Source: an uncultured Erysipelotrichaceae bacterium
GTDB lineage: Bacteria > Bacillota_I > Bacilli_A > Erysipelotrichales > Erysipelotrichaceae
Assembly (NCBI GenBank): GCA_902778375.1
Contig: CACYXJ010000021.1
Coordinates: 1 to 57,669 of the forward strand
Length of the DNA: 57,669 nt
Direction: 5' to 3'
Shown here one piece after another: positions 19,302 through 27,688 of this stretch. Position numbers and translations under genes: made by a program. The stretch's first letter is position 1. The number at the start of each line of letters is the position of its first letter. Under the pieces are notes generated by a model. That model was not told the origin of the DNA and searched no databases. It saw only the letters and a list, made by a program, of their open reading frames with translations.

Positions 19302-20282
19302 TTATTCTTTTTCATTCCAAGGAACAGCTGTCTGTTTCAACACTTCATTCAGTGCTTCGATGTTGTCTTTTCCTTCGGTTTTCAGCCACTCGCGTGCTGC
19401 TTCCTCACCGTTTTCCATATAGCCTTTCACACTGCCTGCCCAGGTCGCCCTGCCGCAGAGCACACCGGAGAACTGAGCGCCGGCTTCTTTTGCGAAACGC
19501 AGCGTTCTGCGGAACAGATCCGCGCTTACGCCCGCACTGAGATAGATATATGGAAGTCCCGCAGCTTCTTCCTGCAGACGGAACCATTCTTTCGCCTCTT
19601 CTGCCGTATAAACAGATCCGCCGGAACTGAATCCTTCCACGTAATTCATGTTGACGGGAACTTCCACCTTCAGAACGTCGATGCCGAAGCGCGGATCGGA
19701 GAACACCTTCATTGCCTCGATCACCTTATGCGGCTTGACCTTCGCGTATTCCGCGCCTGACACGTCAGGATTCTTTTCGTCATAGGCAAGGATCTCAAGG
19801 AAGAACGGGATATCCTCCCCTGCGCATTCCGCGCCGACACGTTCGATATATGCCTCTTTCTTCCGGTTGGTTTCTTCGCTGCTGTCTGCGTCGTAATACA
19901 GCAGGAACTTGATTGCGTCAGCGCCGGCTTCTTTCAGGCGTCTGACCGACCAGTCGGCAAGACAGTCCGGCAGACGTTCCGTGCTGTTTGTGTCATATCC
20001 GGTCTTTTCATAGGCAAGCAGCAGACCGGTTCCTTCCTGCATCGCCTTTGAGGCAGGCAGTCCGTATTCGGGATCCAGCAGCATCGATGATGCGTACGGC
20101 GTCAGTTCTTCCGCGACGATCGTCTTCAGACGTTCGATCATTTCAGCATCTGGTTCTTCGCTGCTGTGCTGCTTCATCAGCCGTTTCAAGGCGCCGCGCT
20201 GATCGAACGCAAGCGCGCTGATGATGCCTCTTTCATCACTGAGACGAGCCATACAGGCTTTCTTGTTTTCTGTCAGTTTCAT
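19302..20282 (-). CDS. lacD: Tagatose-1,6-bisphosphate aldolase (class I)
   Basis: Splits tagatose 1,6-bisphosphate into dihydroxyacetone phosphate and glyceraldehyde 3-phosphate. The 326-residue protein begins with [15 protein letters not shown] and contains the Schiff-base lysine in [11 protein letters not shown], both hallmarks of LacD. It overlaps lacC by four bases (ATGA), indicating translational coupling. Confidence 0.95.
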   Translation of the reverse strand: MKLTENKKACMARLSDERGIISALAFDQRGALKRLMKQHSSEEPDAEMIERLKTIVAEELTPYASSMLLDPEYGLPASKAMQEGTGLLLAYEKTGYDTNSTERLPDCLADWSVRRLKEAGADAIKFLLYYDADSSEETNRKKEAYIERVGAECAGEDIPFFLEILAYDEKNPDVSGAEYAKVKPHKVIEAMKVFSDPRFGIDVLKVEVPVNMNYVEGFSSGGSVYTAEEAKEWFRLQEEAAGLPYIYLSAGVSADLFRRTLRFAKEAGAQFSGVLCGRATWAGSVKGYMENGEEAAREWLKTEGKDNIEALNEVLKQTAVPWNEKE

Positions 20283-21220
20283 TTCTTATGTACCTCGGTA
20301 ACTGTTATTTTCTGAAACAGTTCATCATAGTGTTCCATATTGACGTGGCCGGTCTCCTTCTCCATCGCGTTCAACATGCCCAGCGTGTTCGCCTGCTTCA
20401 GCAGTTCTTTGTCAGAGAGGCCGTTTACAATGCCGGAAGCGATGCCGGCGACAGTCGAATCTCCCGATCCGACCGGACTGACCACATGGATCTTTGGAAT
20501 ATCAACTTTGTAAAAATGATCGTTGTGACGGGCAAAGGATCCGTCGCCTCCCAGTGAGACGATGATCCACTCAATGCCTTCGAACGGCGCTTCAGAAAGT
20601 GCTTCGATGAGTGCCTCCGGTTCCCGGGGCACTTCTCTTTTCAGGATCTGTCCGAGTTCGTCGGTATTGGGTTTGATCGCAGTTGGTTTGACGTCTGCCT
20701 TCAGGGAAGCTTCAAGGGCTTTTCCCGAACAGTCCAGGATGACGGGGATCCCGTTCTCTTGACAGACTTTTGTCATATCCGCATAGCAAGTATCCGGAAT
20801 GCCTTTGGGAAGGCTGCCGGAAAATACGACAGCGTCTGCTTTTCTGACCGTTTCCGCAAAGAATGCGCAGAAGCGGCTGTAGTCCTCCGGTGAGATCTGC
20901 GGGCCGGCTTCCAGGATCTCTGTCTGCATTCCTTCATGAAGCACAGCAATGCAGTTGCGGGTATTCCCCTCTGTGCGGAAGAACGCGGTGCGGATTCCCG
21001 CTTTGTCCAGTTCCTCCTGCAGATAATCCCCGTTTCTGCCCGCGATCAGCCCGGCAGCGGTGACGTCTTCGCCGAATTCACTGAGCACGCGCGTGACATT
21101 GAGCCCTTTGCCGCCCGGCGTCTTATGCGTTTCTTCCGGACGGTTGACACCGTCGAGAATCAGATGAGAGATCTGATAGGCGATGTCGATGGACGGATTC
21201 ATCGTAACGGTCAGGATCAT
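20279..21220 (-). CDS. lacC: Tagatose-6-phosphate kinase
   Basis: PfkB-family kinase of 313 residues that phosphorylates tagatose 6-phosphate at C1. The family signatures are visible: [15 protein letters not shown] near residue 37 and [11 protein letters not shown] near 255, the latter holding the catalytic aspartate and anion hole. It overlaps lacB and lacD by four bases each. Confidence 0.93.
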   Translation of the reverse strand: MILTVTMNPSIDIAYQISHLILDGVNRPEETHKTPGGKGLNVTRVLSEFGEDVTAAGLIAGRNGDYLQEELDKAGIRTAFFRTEGNTRNCIAVLHEGMQTEILEAGPQISPEDYSRFCAFFAETVRKADAVVFSGSLPKGIPDTCYADMTKVCQENGIPVILDCSGKALEASLKADVKPTAIKPNTDELGQILKREVPREPEALIEALSEAPFEGIEWIIVSLGGDGSFARHNDHFYKVDIPKIHVVSPVGSGDSTVAGIASGIVNGLSDKELLKQANTLGMLNAMEKETGHVNMEHYDELFQKITVTEVHKK

Positions 21221-21729
21221 ACGTATTCTCCGCGTTTATACTTTTCCAGGAATTCATCGAAGAAGTGCGGATCTTCCTGATCATCCGCAGCAGTATCCAG
21301 CTGATTGATCTTTTCGATCAGCTTTCTGTTTTCCTCTGTCGGGACATATTCCGCTTCAAGAAATGCGTCGATGATATCATTCATCAGAAATCCGCCTGTG
21401 ATCTTTCCGCCGAACCCGATGACGTTGGCATTGAGTTCCTTTCTGGCGTAAAGAGCTGTCGTCATGTCGCGCACAAGCGCAGCGCGGATGCCGGGAACTT
21501 TGTTTACAGCATTGTTGATGCCGACGCCTGTGCCGCAGATACAGATCCCGAAATCTGCTTTACCGCTGGCAACAGCTTCACCCACACGCTTTCCGTAGAT
21601 CGGATAATGCGTGCGGAAATTGTCATATGTGCCGCAGTCGATCACTTCATGACCTTTCTCCTTGAGATGATCCGCAACGGCGATCTTTTCCATCGTGACG
21701 ATATGGTCACATCCCAGTGCGATCCTCAT
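21217..21729 (-). CDS. lacB: Galactose-6-phosphate isomerase subunit B
   Basis: A 170-residue RpiB/LacAB-family isomerase subunit. It begins [15 protein letters not shown] and has the motif [12 protein letters not shown], with the catalytic cysteine region of the family. Together with LacA it converts galactose 6-phosphate to tagatose 6-phosphate. Four-base overlaps link it to lacA and lacC. Confidence 0.93.
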   Translation of the reverse strand: MRIALGCDHIVTMEKIAVADHLKEKGHEVIDCGTYDNFRTHYPIYGKRVGEAVASGKADFGICICGTGVGINNAVNKVPGIRAALVRDMTTALYARKELNANVIGFGGKITGGFLMNDIIDAFLEAEYVPTEENRKLIEKINQLDTAADDQEDPHFFDEFLEKYKRGEYV

Positions 21730-22181
21730 TCTGTTTCCTCCAGTGCGATCTCTTTTCCCATATGATTCAGCATATCCACACGGACCTGGTGCCGGCCGCC
21801 GTCGTAAGAACCTTCCGCGAAGCTTTTCACGATGTTCTTTGCCATGGCAGGGCCGGTGATCTGTGATCCGAGGGTGATGATCCGCGCATTATTATGTGAG
21901 CGGGTCATATACGCAGTTCTCTCATCTGATACTTCCGCAGCAATGACACCCTTTATCCGGGTGACCGTCATGAACGGTCCCGCACCATAGGCGTCGACAA
22001 TGATGCCGTAGCGGTCATCGGATTTCTTTACTTCCCGCACGACAGCCTTCGAAGCATCGACGAAATCGACCGCATCATTTCCGGTCACGTCGATCACTTC
22101 GTATGAATTGTCCAAAAGAAACTTTCTGAGTATTTCCTTCAGGTCTTTTCCTGCAGGATCCGAGCCGAGAATAAACTTCAT
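21726..22181 (-). CDS. lacA: Galactose-6-phosphate isomerase subunit A
   Basis: First gene of the lac operon, about 151 residues. It begins [16 protein letters not shown] and contains [16 protein letters not shown] and [11 protein letters not shown], typical of LacA, which lacks the cysteine motif of LacB and acts only in the LacAB complex. ATG 22181 is preceded by AAAGGAGGAAAT; an upstream in-frame start at 22256 would add 25 unlikely residues. The 215-base leader in front holds a TATACT -10-like hexamer (22276-22281, minus strand) but no good -35. Confidence 0.92.
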   Translation of the reverse strand: MKFILGSDPAGKDLKEILRKFLLDNSYEVIDVTGNDAVDFVDASKAVVREVKKSDDRYGIIVDAYGAGPFMTVTRIKGVIAAEVSDERTAYMTRSHNNARIITLGSQITGPAMAKNIVKSFAEGSYDGGRHQVRVDMLNHMGKEIALEETE

Positions 22182-22395
22182 TATTTCCTCCTTTAAAACA
22201 ATTATCTGGAACGCCGGCCGGGCATGATGGTATTTCGGATCCGAGAATCCTTTCACAAAGTGAGCTCTTAAGATAAGTATAGAATTACAGCATACCTTTT
22301 CATATCTGTCATAAAGTGCAGTGGTCTGCCCTTCCGTCAGACGTATTTCACAGAGGAATATCGGACGTCCTGCTGCATAAAAGATCCTCCATAAG

Positions 22396-22425
22396 CAAAA
22401 AAATGAGAGTGGTATATCACTCTCA
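22396..22425 (-). terminator. Rho-independent terminator of the XRE gene
   Basis: On the minus strand TGAGAGTG-atatac-CACTCTCA is followed by a run of eight T residues (22396-22403). It separates the small regulator gene from the lac operon. Confidence 0.8.
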
Positions 22426-22454
22426 CAGATCCTTATAATGATCCCCTGCAGGCA

Positions 22455-22688
22455 TCAGGGAATGCGCTTCACAGGACGCTCCTCGTCCGGATCCTCACGG
22501 AATTCCACAATGTCGGGCAGGCCGCAGGTCAGGATATAACACAGTTTATTCAATGTATATGTGCTGATATTCTGATTCTTCCGCAGACGCCGCAGAGTGT
22601 TTGTGCTGATGCCGTAGTGCTTCTCAAGCTGATAGTACGTTATTTTCTTTTGTCTCATCGTTTTCCACAATCTCTCGTATACAATCAT
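22455..22688 (-). CDS. XRE-family helix-turn-helix regulator (YozG-like)
   Basis: A 77-residue Cro/CI-type DNA-binding protein consisting of little more than one helix-turn-helix: KKITYYQLEKHYGISTN followed by TLRRLRKNQNISTYTLNKL, then a short acidic tail. It precedes the lac operon on the same strand but is separated from it by a terminator. Its promoter (-35 at 22751-22756, -10 at 22728-22733) carries a TGTTTGA element in the spacer, the same heptamer that is repeated before lacR, so LacR may control it. Whether it regulates lac is unknown. Confidence 0.8.
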   Translation of the reverse strand: MIVYERLWKTMRQKKITYYQLEKHYGISTNTLRRLRKNQNISTYTLNKLCYILTCGLPDIVEFREDPDEERPVKRIP

Positions 22689-22727
22689 ACTTCACCGTGA
22701 ATGGATCCTTTTCCTTTCTGCGATTAC

Positions 22728-22756
22728 AGTATAGTTCGTTTCAAACAAACAATCAA
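22728..22756 (-). promoter_or_regulatory. Promoter of the XRE gene with one LacR-like box
   Basis: TTGATT (-35) and TATACT (-10) are separated by 17 bases on the minus strand. TGTTTGA (22741-22747, minus strand) lies within the spacer and would block the promoter when bound. Confidence 0.6.
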
Positions 22757-22884
22757 CAATAATTTGTTTATTTTAAACACAAATATTTTGATATAAACAA
22801 TAAAACAATTCTAAGCAACCGCAAAAAGACTAGATAAACTGGCACTTTCATTGTTTTGTACAAAACTGCGGGTTGTTTTTGATA

Positions 22885-22931
22885 TGTTTGACTGTTCGAG
22901 ACTTGTTTGATTTTTCTGTTCGATATATAAT
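22885..22931 (+). promoter_or_regulatory. lacR promoter with four TGTTYGA repeats
   Basis: TTGTTT (22903-22908) and TATAAT (22926-22931) are exactly 17 bases apart. Four direct heptamers TGTTTGA or TGTTCGA start at 22885, 22893, 22904 and 22917 and cover the region from upstream of -35 to the -10 box. DeoR-family LacR proteins bind TGTTT-type sequences, so this is the probable autoregulatory operator. Confidence 0.65.
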
Positions 22932-22955
22932 ACAAACAGATTGGATGGAACAAAT

Positions 22956-23714
22956 ATGAAAAAAGAAGAACGTCAGAATCATATCCGGAATATGCTGAAC
23001 AGCACGGGAACCGTAACAGTAAATGAGATTATGCAGGAATTATCCGTATCGGACATGACTGTAAGAAGAGATCTGAGTGAAATGGCGCAGCGAGGTCTGC
23101 TCATCCGCACCCATGGCGGCGCCCAGAGAATCTATTCAGATGAAAGCGGTCTTGAACGCTCCCACCTGGAAAAAAAGCGTCTTCAGGAAGCAGAAAAAAA
23201 CGATATCGCCAATCTGACCGCAGCGCAGGTTTCAGACGGCGAAACCATTTTTATCGGACCGGGCACAACGCTCGAGCTCACCGCTTCAAATCTGAAGAAC
23301 CGGAATATGCGGATCGTCACAAACAGTCTGCCGGTCTTTGACATCCTGAGCCGCAGTTCTTCCGTCGACCTGCTTCTTGTCGGAGGAGAATACCGCCCCA
23401 TTACCGGCGCATTCGTCGGTACGGTATCCCTTCAATCCATCCGCAGCATGCGTTTCTCCAAAGCATTCATCAGCGTCAACGGCATCGTCGGCAGCAGTGT
23501 ATATACATACAGTGAAGCGGAAGGAGAGGTCCAGAAAGCGGTACTGGATCATGCGGATGAAAAATATCTGGTTGCGGATTCCAGCAAATTCGGCCGCTAT
23601 GACTTCTTTGAATTCTATAAAGTCAGCGATTTTGATCACGTGATCACAGACACCGCAATCTCAGAAGAAACGCTGCGGCAGCTGCGTGAGGTGACTGACG
23701 TCATCATTGCTTAA
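22956..23714 (+). CDS. lacR: Lactose operon repressor, DeoR family
   Basis: A 252-residue transcriptional repressor. The N-terminal DeoR helix-turn-helix is clear (TVTVNEIMQELSVSDMTVRR, RTHGGA), followed by a sugar-phosphate-sensing domain (FIGPGTTLELTASNL, TNSLPVFDIL). In lactic acid bacteria LacR releases DNA on binding tagatose 6-phosphate, an intermediate of the pathway encoded here. ATG 22956 follows GGATGGA; an upstream in-frame TTG at 22941 overlaps this site. It is divergent from the XRE gene and lac operon, with TGTTYGA repeats over its own promoter. Confidence 0.9.
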   Translation: MKKEERQNHIRNMLNSTGTVTVNEIMQELSVSDMTVRRDLSEMAQRGLLIRTHGGAQRIYSDESGLERSHLEKKRLQEAEKNDIANLTAAQVSDGETIFIGPGTTLELTASNLKNRNMRIVTNSLPVFDILSRSSSVDLLLVGGEYRPITGAFVGTVSLQSIRSMRFSKAFISVNGIVGSSVYTYSEAEGEVQKAVLDHADEKYLVADSSKFGRYDFFEFYKVSDFDHVITDTAISEETLRQLREVTDVIIA

Positions 23715-23752
23715 AATACCAAAGAATATTCATGAACAGGAGGAACAACTCT

Positions 23753-24000
23753 ATGCCAGATATTCTTTTGACAAGAATCGACAACCGGCTCGTCCACGGG
23801 CAGGTCGGAGTTGCGTGGACAAGCTCACTTGCCGGCTGCAACCCGATCCCCTGTTTGCAGGTCTGATGACGACCGTGCTTGCCTATACAACCGGTCAGGA
23901 TGTCAATGCCGCCATGGGTCTCACGATTCCGTTCGCCCTGATCGGTCAGTGGATCCACATTGTCGCAAACACTGGGATTGCCCGCATGGTGGCCTTGATT
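23753..24000 (+). pseudogene. Mannose-family PTS remnant: EIIB start joined to an EIIC piece
   Basis: From ATG 23753, after CAGGAGGAAC, the frame reads MPDILLTRIDNRLVHGQVGV, which is the N-terminus of a galactosamine/mannose-type PTS EIIB with its phosphohistidine in RLVHGQV. It stops at 23864-23866 after 37 codons. In another frame the following DNA encodes DPLFAGLMTTVLAYTTGQDV and IPFALIGQWIHIVANT, matching an internal EIIC segment. A deletion has joined the two genes. The good ribosome site suggests that a complete PTS operon once followed lacR. Confidence 0.75.
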
Positions 24001-24029
24001 AATTTTGACGATTCGGACAACAACATTTT

Positions 24030-24603
24030 TCGAGCTGTCAATCAGTTCACAGTTGAGTACACGAATAATGGGCAAATCGTTACCGCTGCCGAAAGAACGG
24101 ACGCTACAAGCAGAGAAACAGAGTTGTGCGGATACTTCATTATCATCATGTCAAAGAAAATGATAGCGAAGGAAGCACTGTTACTATACAAGAGCAGAGA
24201 CGCATCAGAGAAACTTTTCAGAGGAGACAAATCATATCTTGGAAATAAGGTATTGCGAGTATATTCCAGTGAATCAGCGGAATCGAAGATCTTTATAAAG
24301 TTCGTGGTACTAATCATCAGGAACCGGATATACCGGAATATGAAAGAATACATGCTTGAGAACGATGTCAGGAGAAATTATCTTGATGTGCCGGAAGCGC
24401 TGAGGGAACTGGAGAAGATCGAGATGATACGATACAGTGACCGTGTATACCGGCTAAGCCATGCGGTTACGTCAACACAGAAAACGATATTGAGGGCGTT
24501 TGGACTGGATGAATAATACATCAAGACAAAAGCAAGAATATTAAGTATACAGTTAGAGAGCCTAGAGAAGAAAGATGGCAAAAAGAACGATTACGATCGA
24601 TGA
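24030..24603 (+). pseudogene. IS1634-type transposase, C-terminal fragment with a nonsense codon
   Basis: The frame encodes KSRDASEKLFRGDKSYLGN, then SAESKIFIKFVVLIIRNRIY and the tail PEALRELEKIEMIRYSDRVY, all typical for the C-terminal third of this transposase family. TAA at 24514-24516 interrupts the tail, but the frame continues after it (YIKTKARILSIQLESLEKK) to a second stop at 24603, consistent with the natural end of the protein. The N-terminal two thirds are absent; the sequence is fused to the PTS remnant. Confidence 0.8.
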
Positions 24604-24787
24604 AAAGATCGAAAAAACGCAGAAAGAAGTGATCAGAGCCAAAGAGAAATATGAAGCCACAATCAACGAACTGAAAGAGCTGGAGGAGAGAAAGAAAAAG
24701 ATCCAGAGTAAAGAATTGAGGCAGCCTTCCGGGAAAGCAGCCGCAGCTACGATAAGATTCATGACATTTCTGAAATCAGAAGAATAA
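24575..24787 (+). CDS. Small coiled-coil protein associated with the IS remnant
   Basis: A 70-residue charged protein starting MAKRTITIDEKIEKTQKEV and rich in Glu/Lys heptads up to residue 50. Proteins of this look are frequent next to IS transposases in clostridia and relatives; their role is unknown. It overlaps the end of the transposase remnant, and a hairpin follows it. A weak AAGAAAG site precedes the ATG. It may no longer be functional. Confidence 0.5.
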   Translation: MAKRTITIDEKIEKTQKEVIRAKEKYEATINELKELEERKKKIQSKELRQPSGKAAAATIRFMTFLKSEE

Positions 24788-24789
24788 AA

Positions 24790-24834
24790 AAGGACAGATA
24801 TCACCTGTAAATAACTTGGTGAAAAGCTGTCCTT
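24790..24834. terminator. Hairpin after the IS remnant
   Basis: AAGGACAG and CTGTCCTT pair across a 29-base interior that holds a second short CACC/GGTG pair. The A-run before and the weak T-content after allow termination in either direction. Confidence 0.5.
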
Positions 24835-24929
24835 CAGTGTTTTAGTGGGTAAAATTCAGGAAGTAAAGGGTAATGGTACTTGTAGAATAGCACTTCTGAA
24901 AGGTTTTCAAAAAATATACTCTGAACATA

Positions 24930-24957
24930 TTGGTGCAACAGACATTCAGAGTATAAT
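24930..24957 (+). promoter_or_regulatory. Promoter of the AAA ATPase/TOPRIM pair
   Basis: TTGGTG (24930-24935) and TATAAT (24952-24957) are separated by 16 bases, about 43 bases before the ATG. An AAAAGGAG ribosome site follows. It probably belonged to a transposase gene, because the first ~70 codons behind it look transposase-derived. Confidence 0.55.
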
Positions 24958-25000
24958 AATATTTATAGGATTGGTGTATTTGCATTAAAAGGAGATTATT

Positions 25001-26326
25001 ATGTATGTAGGTCAATATGAACCTGTCAGAATTCCAAATAGTGGTAAACTCCACATTCAGAAAAATGGGTATGTATACTGGTCTAATGCCTCCAAGTGGG
25101 ATAATGAAAAAAAGCGAAGTATTGATAACCGAGTCTCTATTGGTAAGGTTATTCCAGATCAACCTGGCATGATGTATCCCAACAAAAAATATTTTGATAT
25201 CTTTGGAATAGATTCAAATAATGAAGAAAAGAAGGGCACGAGAATGGATAATATGCTCAGTAATCTGAGAATTGAAAACTTCAGAGGTATTCAGGAGCTG
25301 AGTATCAAAGATATGCGTCGGCTTGTCTTGCTGTCTGGAAATAATAACGTTGGGAAGAGTTCTGTACTGGAAGCCATTTTCTTTATGATGGATCATCTAT
25401 CCCCAGATTCTTTCAATCATATGAATGGCTTCCGCGGATTAAATATTCCAACAAACGGAGTCAGTCTGTGGGAGCCCCTTTTCTACCAAATGAATCCTGA
25501 CAATACAATCAAGATTCAAGCGACGCGAGGCGAAGATGTTCTTACATTGTCATATTCCAAGGATGATAGCTATATTCCTGCTCTAAATGGGGGAATTCCC
25601 AAAAATGTGGCAGGGAGTTTTCAATCTTCTGCAAAAAGGAATTATACTCTACGGTTTGATTTCAAGGTTGAGGGATCGGTTGATTATTCCGAGGCTGGGC
25701 ATTATACCACAAGTGAAAACGGTACGCTTCGAGAGGTAGCGGATGATAACGGTGATAAGCAGTTCATGCAACTCACCTACACGTCATTTGTAAACAACAA
25801 TTTTACCCGGACTGACAGAGCCATTCTTGATCGTATGGGAAAAGCGGAAATCAATGGTGAAAAGAAAAAATTAATCGGTTTTCTACAGCGCATTGATCCT
25901 TCCATCAGTGATATTGTCACCCTATCAATAAATGGTATCCCACAACTTTATATTAACACCAACAAGAAACTTCTTCCGGTTCAGTTCTCTGGGGATGGAA
26001 TTAACAAACTATTGTACATTATTTTAAGTATTATGGATGCCAAGAATGGAATCTTACTTGTCGATGAGATAGACACGGGATTCCACTACTCTATGTACAA
26101 AGATTTGTGGAAGATGGTATCTGATGTCAGTCGCGACTATAATTGCCAAGTTATTGCCACGACACACAGCTATGAAAACATTATTGGTGCAGTCGAAGGC
26201 GTTAAGGAGTATTCAGAAGATTTCTCCTATTACCGACTTGGCTATGACAAGGAAGGGCTTAAATCTTTCCGTTACAGTTATGATCTTCTAAAGAGCGCAT
26301 TTCGTTCTGACATGGAGGTTCGGTAA
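25001..26326 (+). CDS. OLD/PARIS-like AAA ATPase with a transposase-like N-terminal extension
   Basis: Predicted ATPase of a two-gene anti-phage module. Residues ~82-441 form an AAA15/AAA21-type ABC-like ATPase: LRIENFRGI at the start, Walker A GNNNVGKSS, signature-like SGDGINKLL, Walker B ILLVDEIDTG and the switch histidine in IATTHSYENI. Residues 1-70 (NGYVYWSNASKWDNEKKR, then VSIGKV and YPNKKYFDIFG) look instead like the N-terminus of an IS transposase, joined in frame. The strong ribosome site before ATG 25001 favours translation of the whole fusion; an internal start at 25244 with AAGGG upstream would give the ATPase alone. The stop overlaps the next start (TAATG), so the two products are translationally coupled. 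Confidence 0.8.
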   Translation: MYVGQYEPVRIPNSGKLHIQKNGYVYWSNASKWDNEKKRSIDNRVSIGKVIPDQPGMMYPNKKYFDIFGIDSNNEEKKGTRMDNMLSNLRIENFRGIQELSIKDMRRLVLLSGNNNVGKSSVLEAIFFMMDHLSPDSFNHMNGFRGLNIPTNGVSLWEPLFYQMNPDNTIKIQATRGEDVLTLSYSKDDSYIPALNGGIPKNVAGSFQSSAKRNYTLRFDFKVEGSVDYSEAGHYTTSENGTLREVADDNGDKQFMQLTYTSFVNNNFTRTDRAILDRMGKAEINGEKKKLIGFLQRIDPSISDIVTLSINGIPQLYINTNKKLLPVQFSGDGINKLLYIILSIMDAKNGILLVDEIDTGFHYSMYKDLWKMVSDVSRDYNCQVIATTHSYENIIGAVEGVKEYSEDFSYYRLGYDKEGLKSFRYSYDLLKSAFRSDMEVR

Positions 26327-26985
26327 TGCCTATTGAACGGAAACAGATTGTCAAACCATATCTATTGCTATGTGAAGGTAGAGATGCAGAAGGATTCCTG
26401 ATAAATTATCTGAATAGTAATGAATTAGCATATGATCAAAGGCTTTCAAACGAGATTCAAGTCTTGGATTTTGGTGGCAACGATGATTTAAGAAGTTTTC
26501 TCATGAATCTTAGGAATATGGACAAGTTCGACCAAGTCACAAGTTTGGCCGTCATCCGGGATGCCGAAAAAGATTATTCTAAAGCTTGTCGAGAGGTAAG
26601 CAGTTCATTAAAGAGATGCGGTTTTAAATCTTCAGAATGCAGTGGCTCCTGGATCCGAGATGACACGGGATTGAACGTTGGTTTCATTTTGTTTCCTCTT
26701 AACAACAAAGCTGGGACATTGGAAGATCTTTGCCTTCAAATTCTTTCCGAGAAGAATAACAAAACAATCCTGTCGTCAGTAGACAAGTTTTTGGTTGAGA
26801 TGGAATCATCTTATGGACGTCGCTATCGCAGAAAACATAAGAATAATCTGTACACGTATTTTTCTTCTAGCGATAAATATGTCACTATGCCACTTGGCCA
26901 AGCATCAAGTGCTGGAGCATTTCATTGGAGCAGCTACGAGTTGGAACCGCTTAAGAACTTTTTGTGTGAGGGATTTAACACCTAA
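26326..26985 (+). CDS. DUF3226/TOPRIM-like effector partner of the ATPase
   Basis: A 219-residue protein resembling DUF3226 and related TOPRIM-like OLD nucleases. The conserved glutamate appears in LLCEGRDAEGF near residue 15 and a D-x-E/D-like acidic motif in AVIRDAEKD near residue 80, followed by LFPLNNKAGTLEDL. In PARIS and OLD-type systems an ATPase of the kind encoded upstream holds such a nuclease-like protein until a phage trigger is sensed; the same role is inferred here. A one-base overlap couples it to the ATPase gene. A long hairpin (27114-27173) lies downstream. Confidence 0.75.
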   Translation: MPIERKQIVKPYLLLCEGRDAEGFLINYLNSNELAYDQRLSNEIQVLDFGGNDDLRSFLMNLRNMDKFDQVTSLAVIRDAEKDYSKACREVSSSLKRCGFKSSECSGSWIRDDTGLNVGFILFPLNNKAGTLEDLCLQILSEKNNKTILSSVDKFLVEMESSYGRRYRRKHKNNLYTYFSSSDKYVTMPLGQASSAGAFHWSSYELEPLKNFLCEGFNT

Positions 26986-27113
26986 ACTGTGATGACTCGT
27001 TCTGATTCGAGCTGTGTTATGAATAACGGAATTATAAGCTGACATCGTTTTGACAACACCCGGATCATGTACTGTCTGAACAAGAAGGATACCTACAAAC
27101 TTTGAGAACGATA

Positions 27114-27173
27114 AAACCAGTGGCTTAGTACAGAGAGCGCTTCTTGCGCTTTTTCTGTCCTCACCACTGGTTT
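27114..27173. terminator. Long imperfect hairpin after the ATPase/TOPRIM pair
   Basis: Outer arms AAACCAGTGG and CCACTGGTTT, middle arms ACAG and CTGT, and inner arms AGCGC and GCGCT around a TTCT loop make a 60-base stem with small bulges. It may terminate the operon or encode a small structured RNA. The 26986-27113 stretch before it shows nothing else. Confidence 0.5.
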
Positions 27174-27187
27174 GAAGGCTTGTGAAT

Positions 27188-27299
27188 CAACACACTGTTT
27201 AAAGCGTTTCAACGATACTTTTACAGCCCATCAACATAGTGTTTACAAGTCTGCTAACACGGTGTTTATAGCTTGTCCACACGATTTTTTACGAACCCT
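27188..27299 (+). repeat. Iteron-like array, five imperfect 22-base repeats
   Basis: Units start at 27188, 27210, 27232, about 27255 and 27277, with the rough consensus CAACAC-N2-TGTTTA-N-AGC. Steps are 22, 22, 23 and 22 bases, two helical turns. CTTGTCCACA (one mismatch to the DnaA box TTATCCACA) lies within the array, and a series of TCCCCA elements (27310-27360) followed by AT-rich DNA comes after it. This is the usual appearance of a plasmid replication origin, but no replication-initiator gene is present in the window. The 27300-27523 stretch holds nothing else that I can name. Confidence 0.5.
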
Positions 27300-27523
27300 T
27301 TTTGTTTGTCCCCAGGTTTTCTCCCCAAATTTTATCCCAAGTTAGATTGAACCTTCCCCAAGATTATTTGGTAACCCCACTTTTTTACCTCTTGTATTTA
27401 TGACGTTGTAGAGTATTAATTCATATTATTGAATCTTCCTGGAAGAGTGTTATCTTGCACATGGTTGTTAATCAATGGGCTTATTATTCTTCAGTTATGA
27501 TTAATCATTTGTGACAACAGCAA

Positions 27524-27667
27524 CTAATGATTTTTAAACCATGAGTAAATAACCTTAACAATAATCACAATAATTGCAATTAATAATAGTGTATTGAAGA
27601 TTTGCCAAAAAAGTACAAATAAAAGATAATTCTGATCTACTTCTACAGTTCCAATTAATTCAATCAT
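27524..27667 (-). CDS. 47-residue hydrophobic membrane peptide
   Basis: A short open frame that reads MIELIGTVEVDQNYLLFVLF, continues with a long hydrophobic helix and ends KVIYSWFKNH. Its support comes from homology within the window: the sequence GTVE-N5-YL-N-FVL-N2-QI-N2-TLL, the aliphatic helix and the basic tail recur in the truncated lipoprotein at 14933-15115. No good Shine-Dalgarno sequence is visible, but the ATG lies only 21 bases after the stop of the secreted protein gene on the same strand, which allows coupling. Its role is unknown; immunity-like or export-accessory peptides are possible. Confidence 0.5.
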   Translation of the reverse strand: MIELIGTVEVDQNYLLFVLFWQIFNTLLLIAIIVIIVKVIYSWFKNH

Positions 27668-27688
27668 AAATCAATGGTTACAAAAGAA

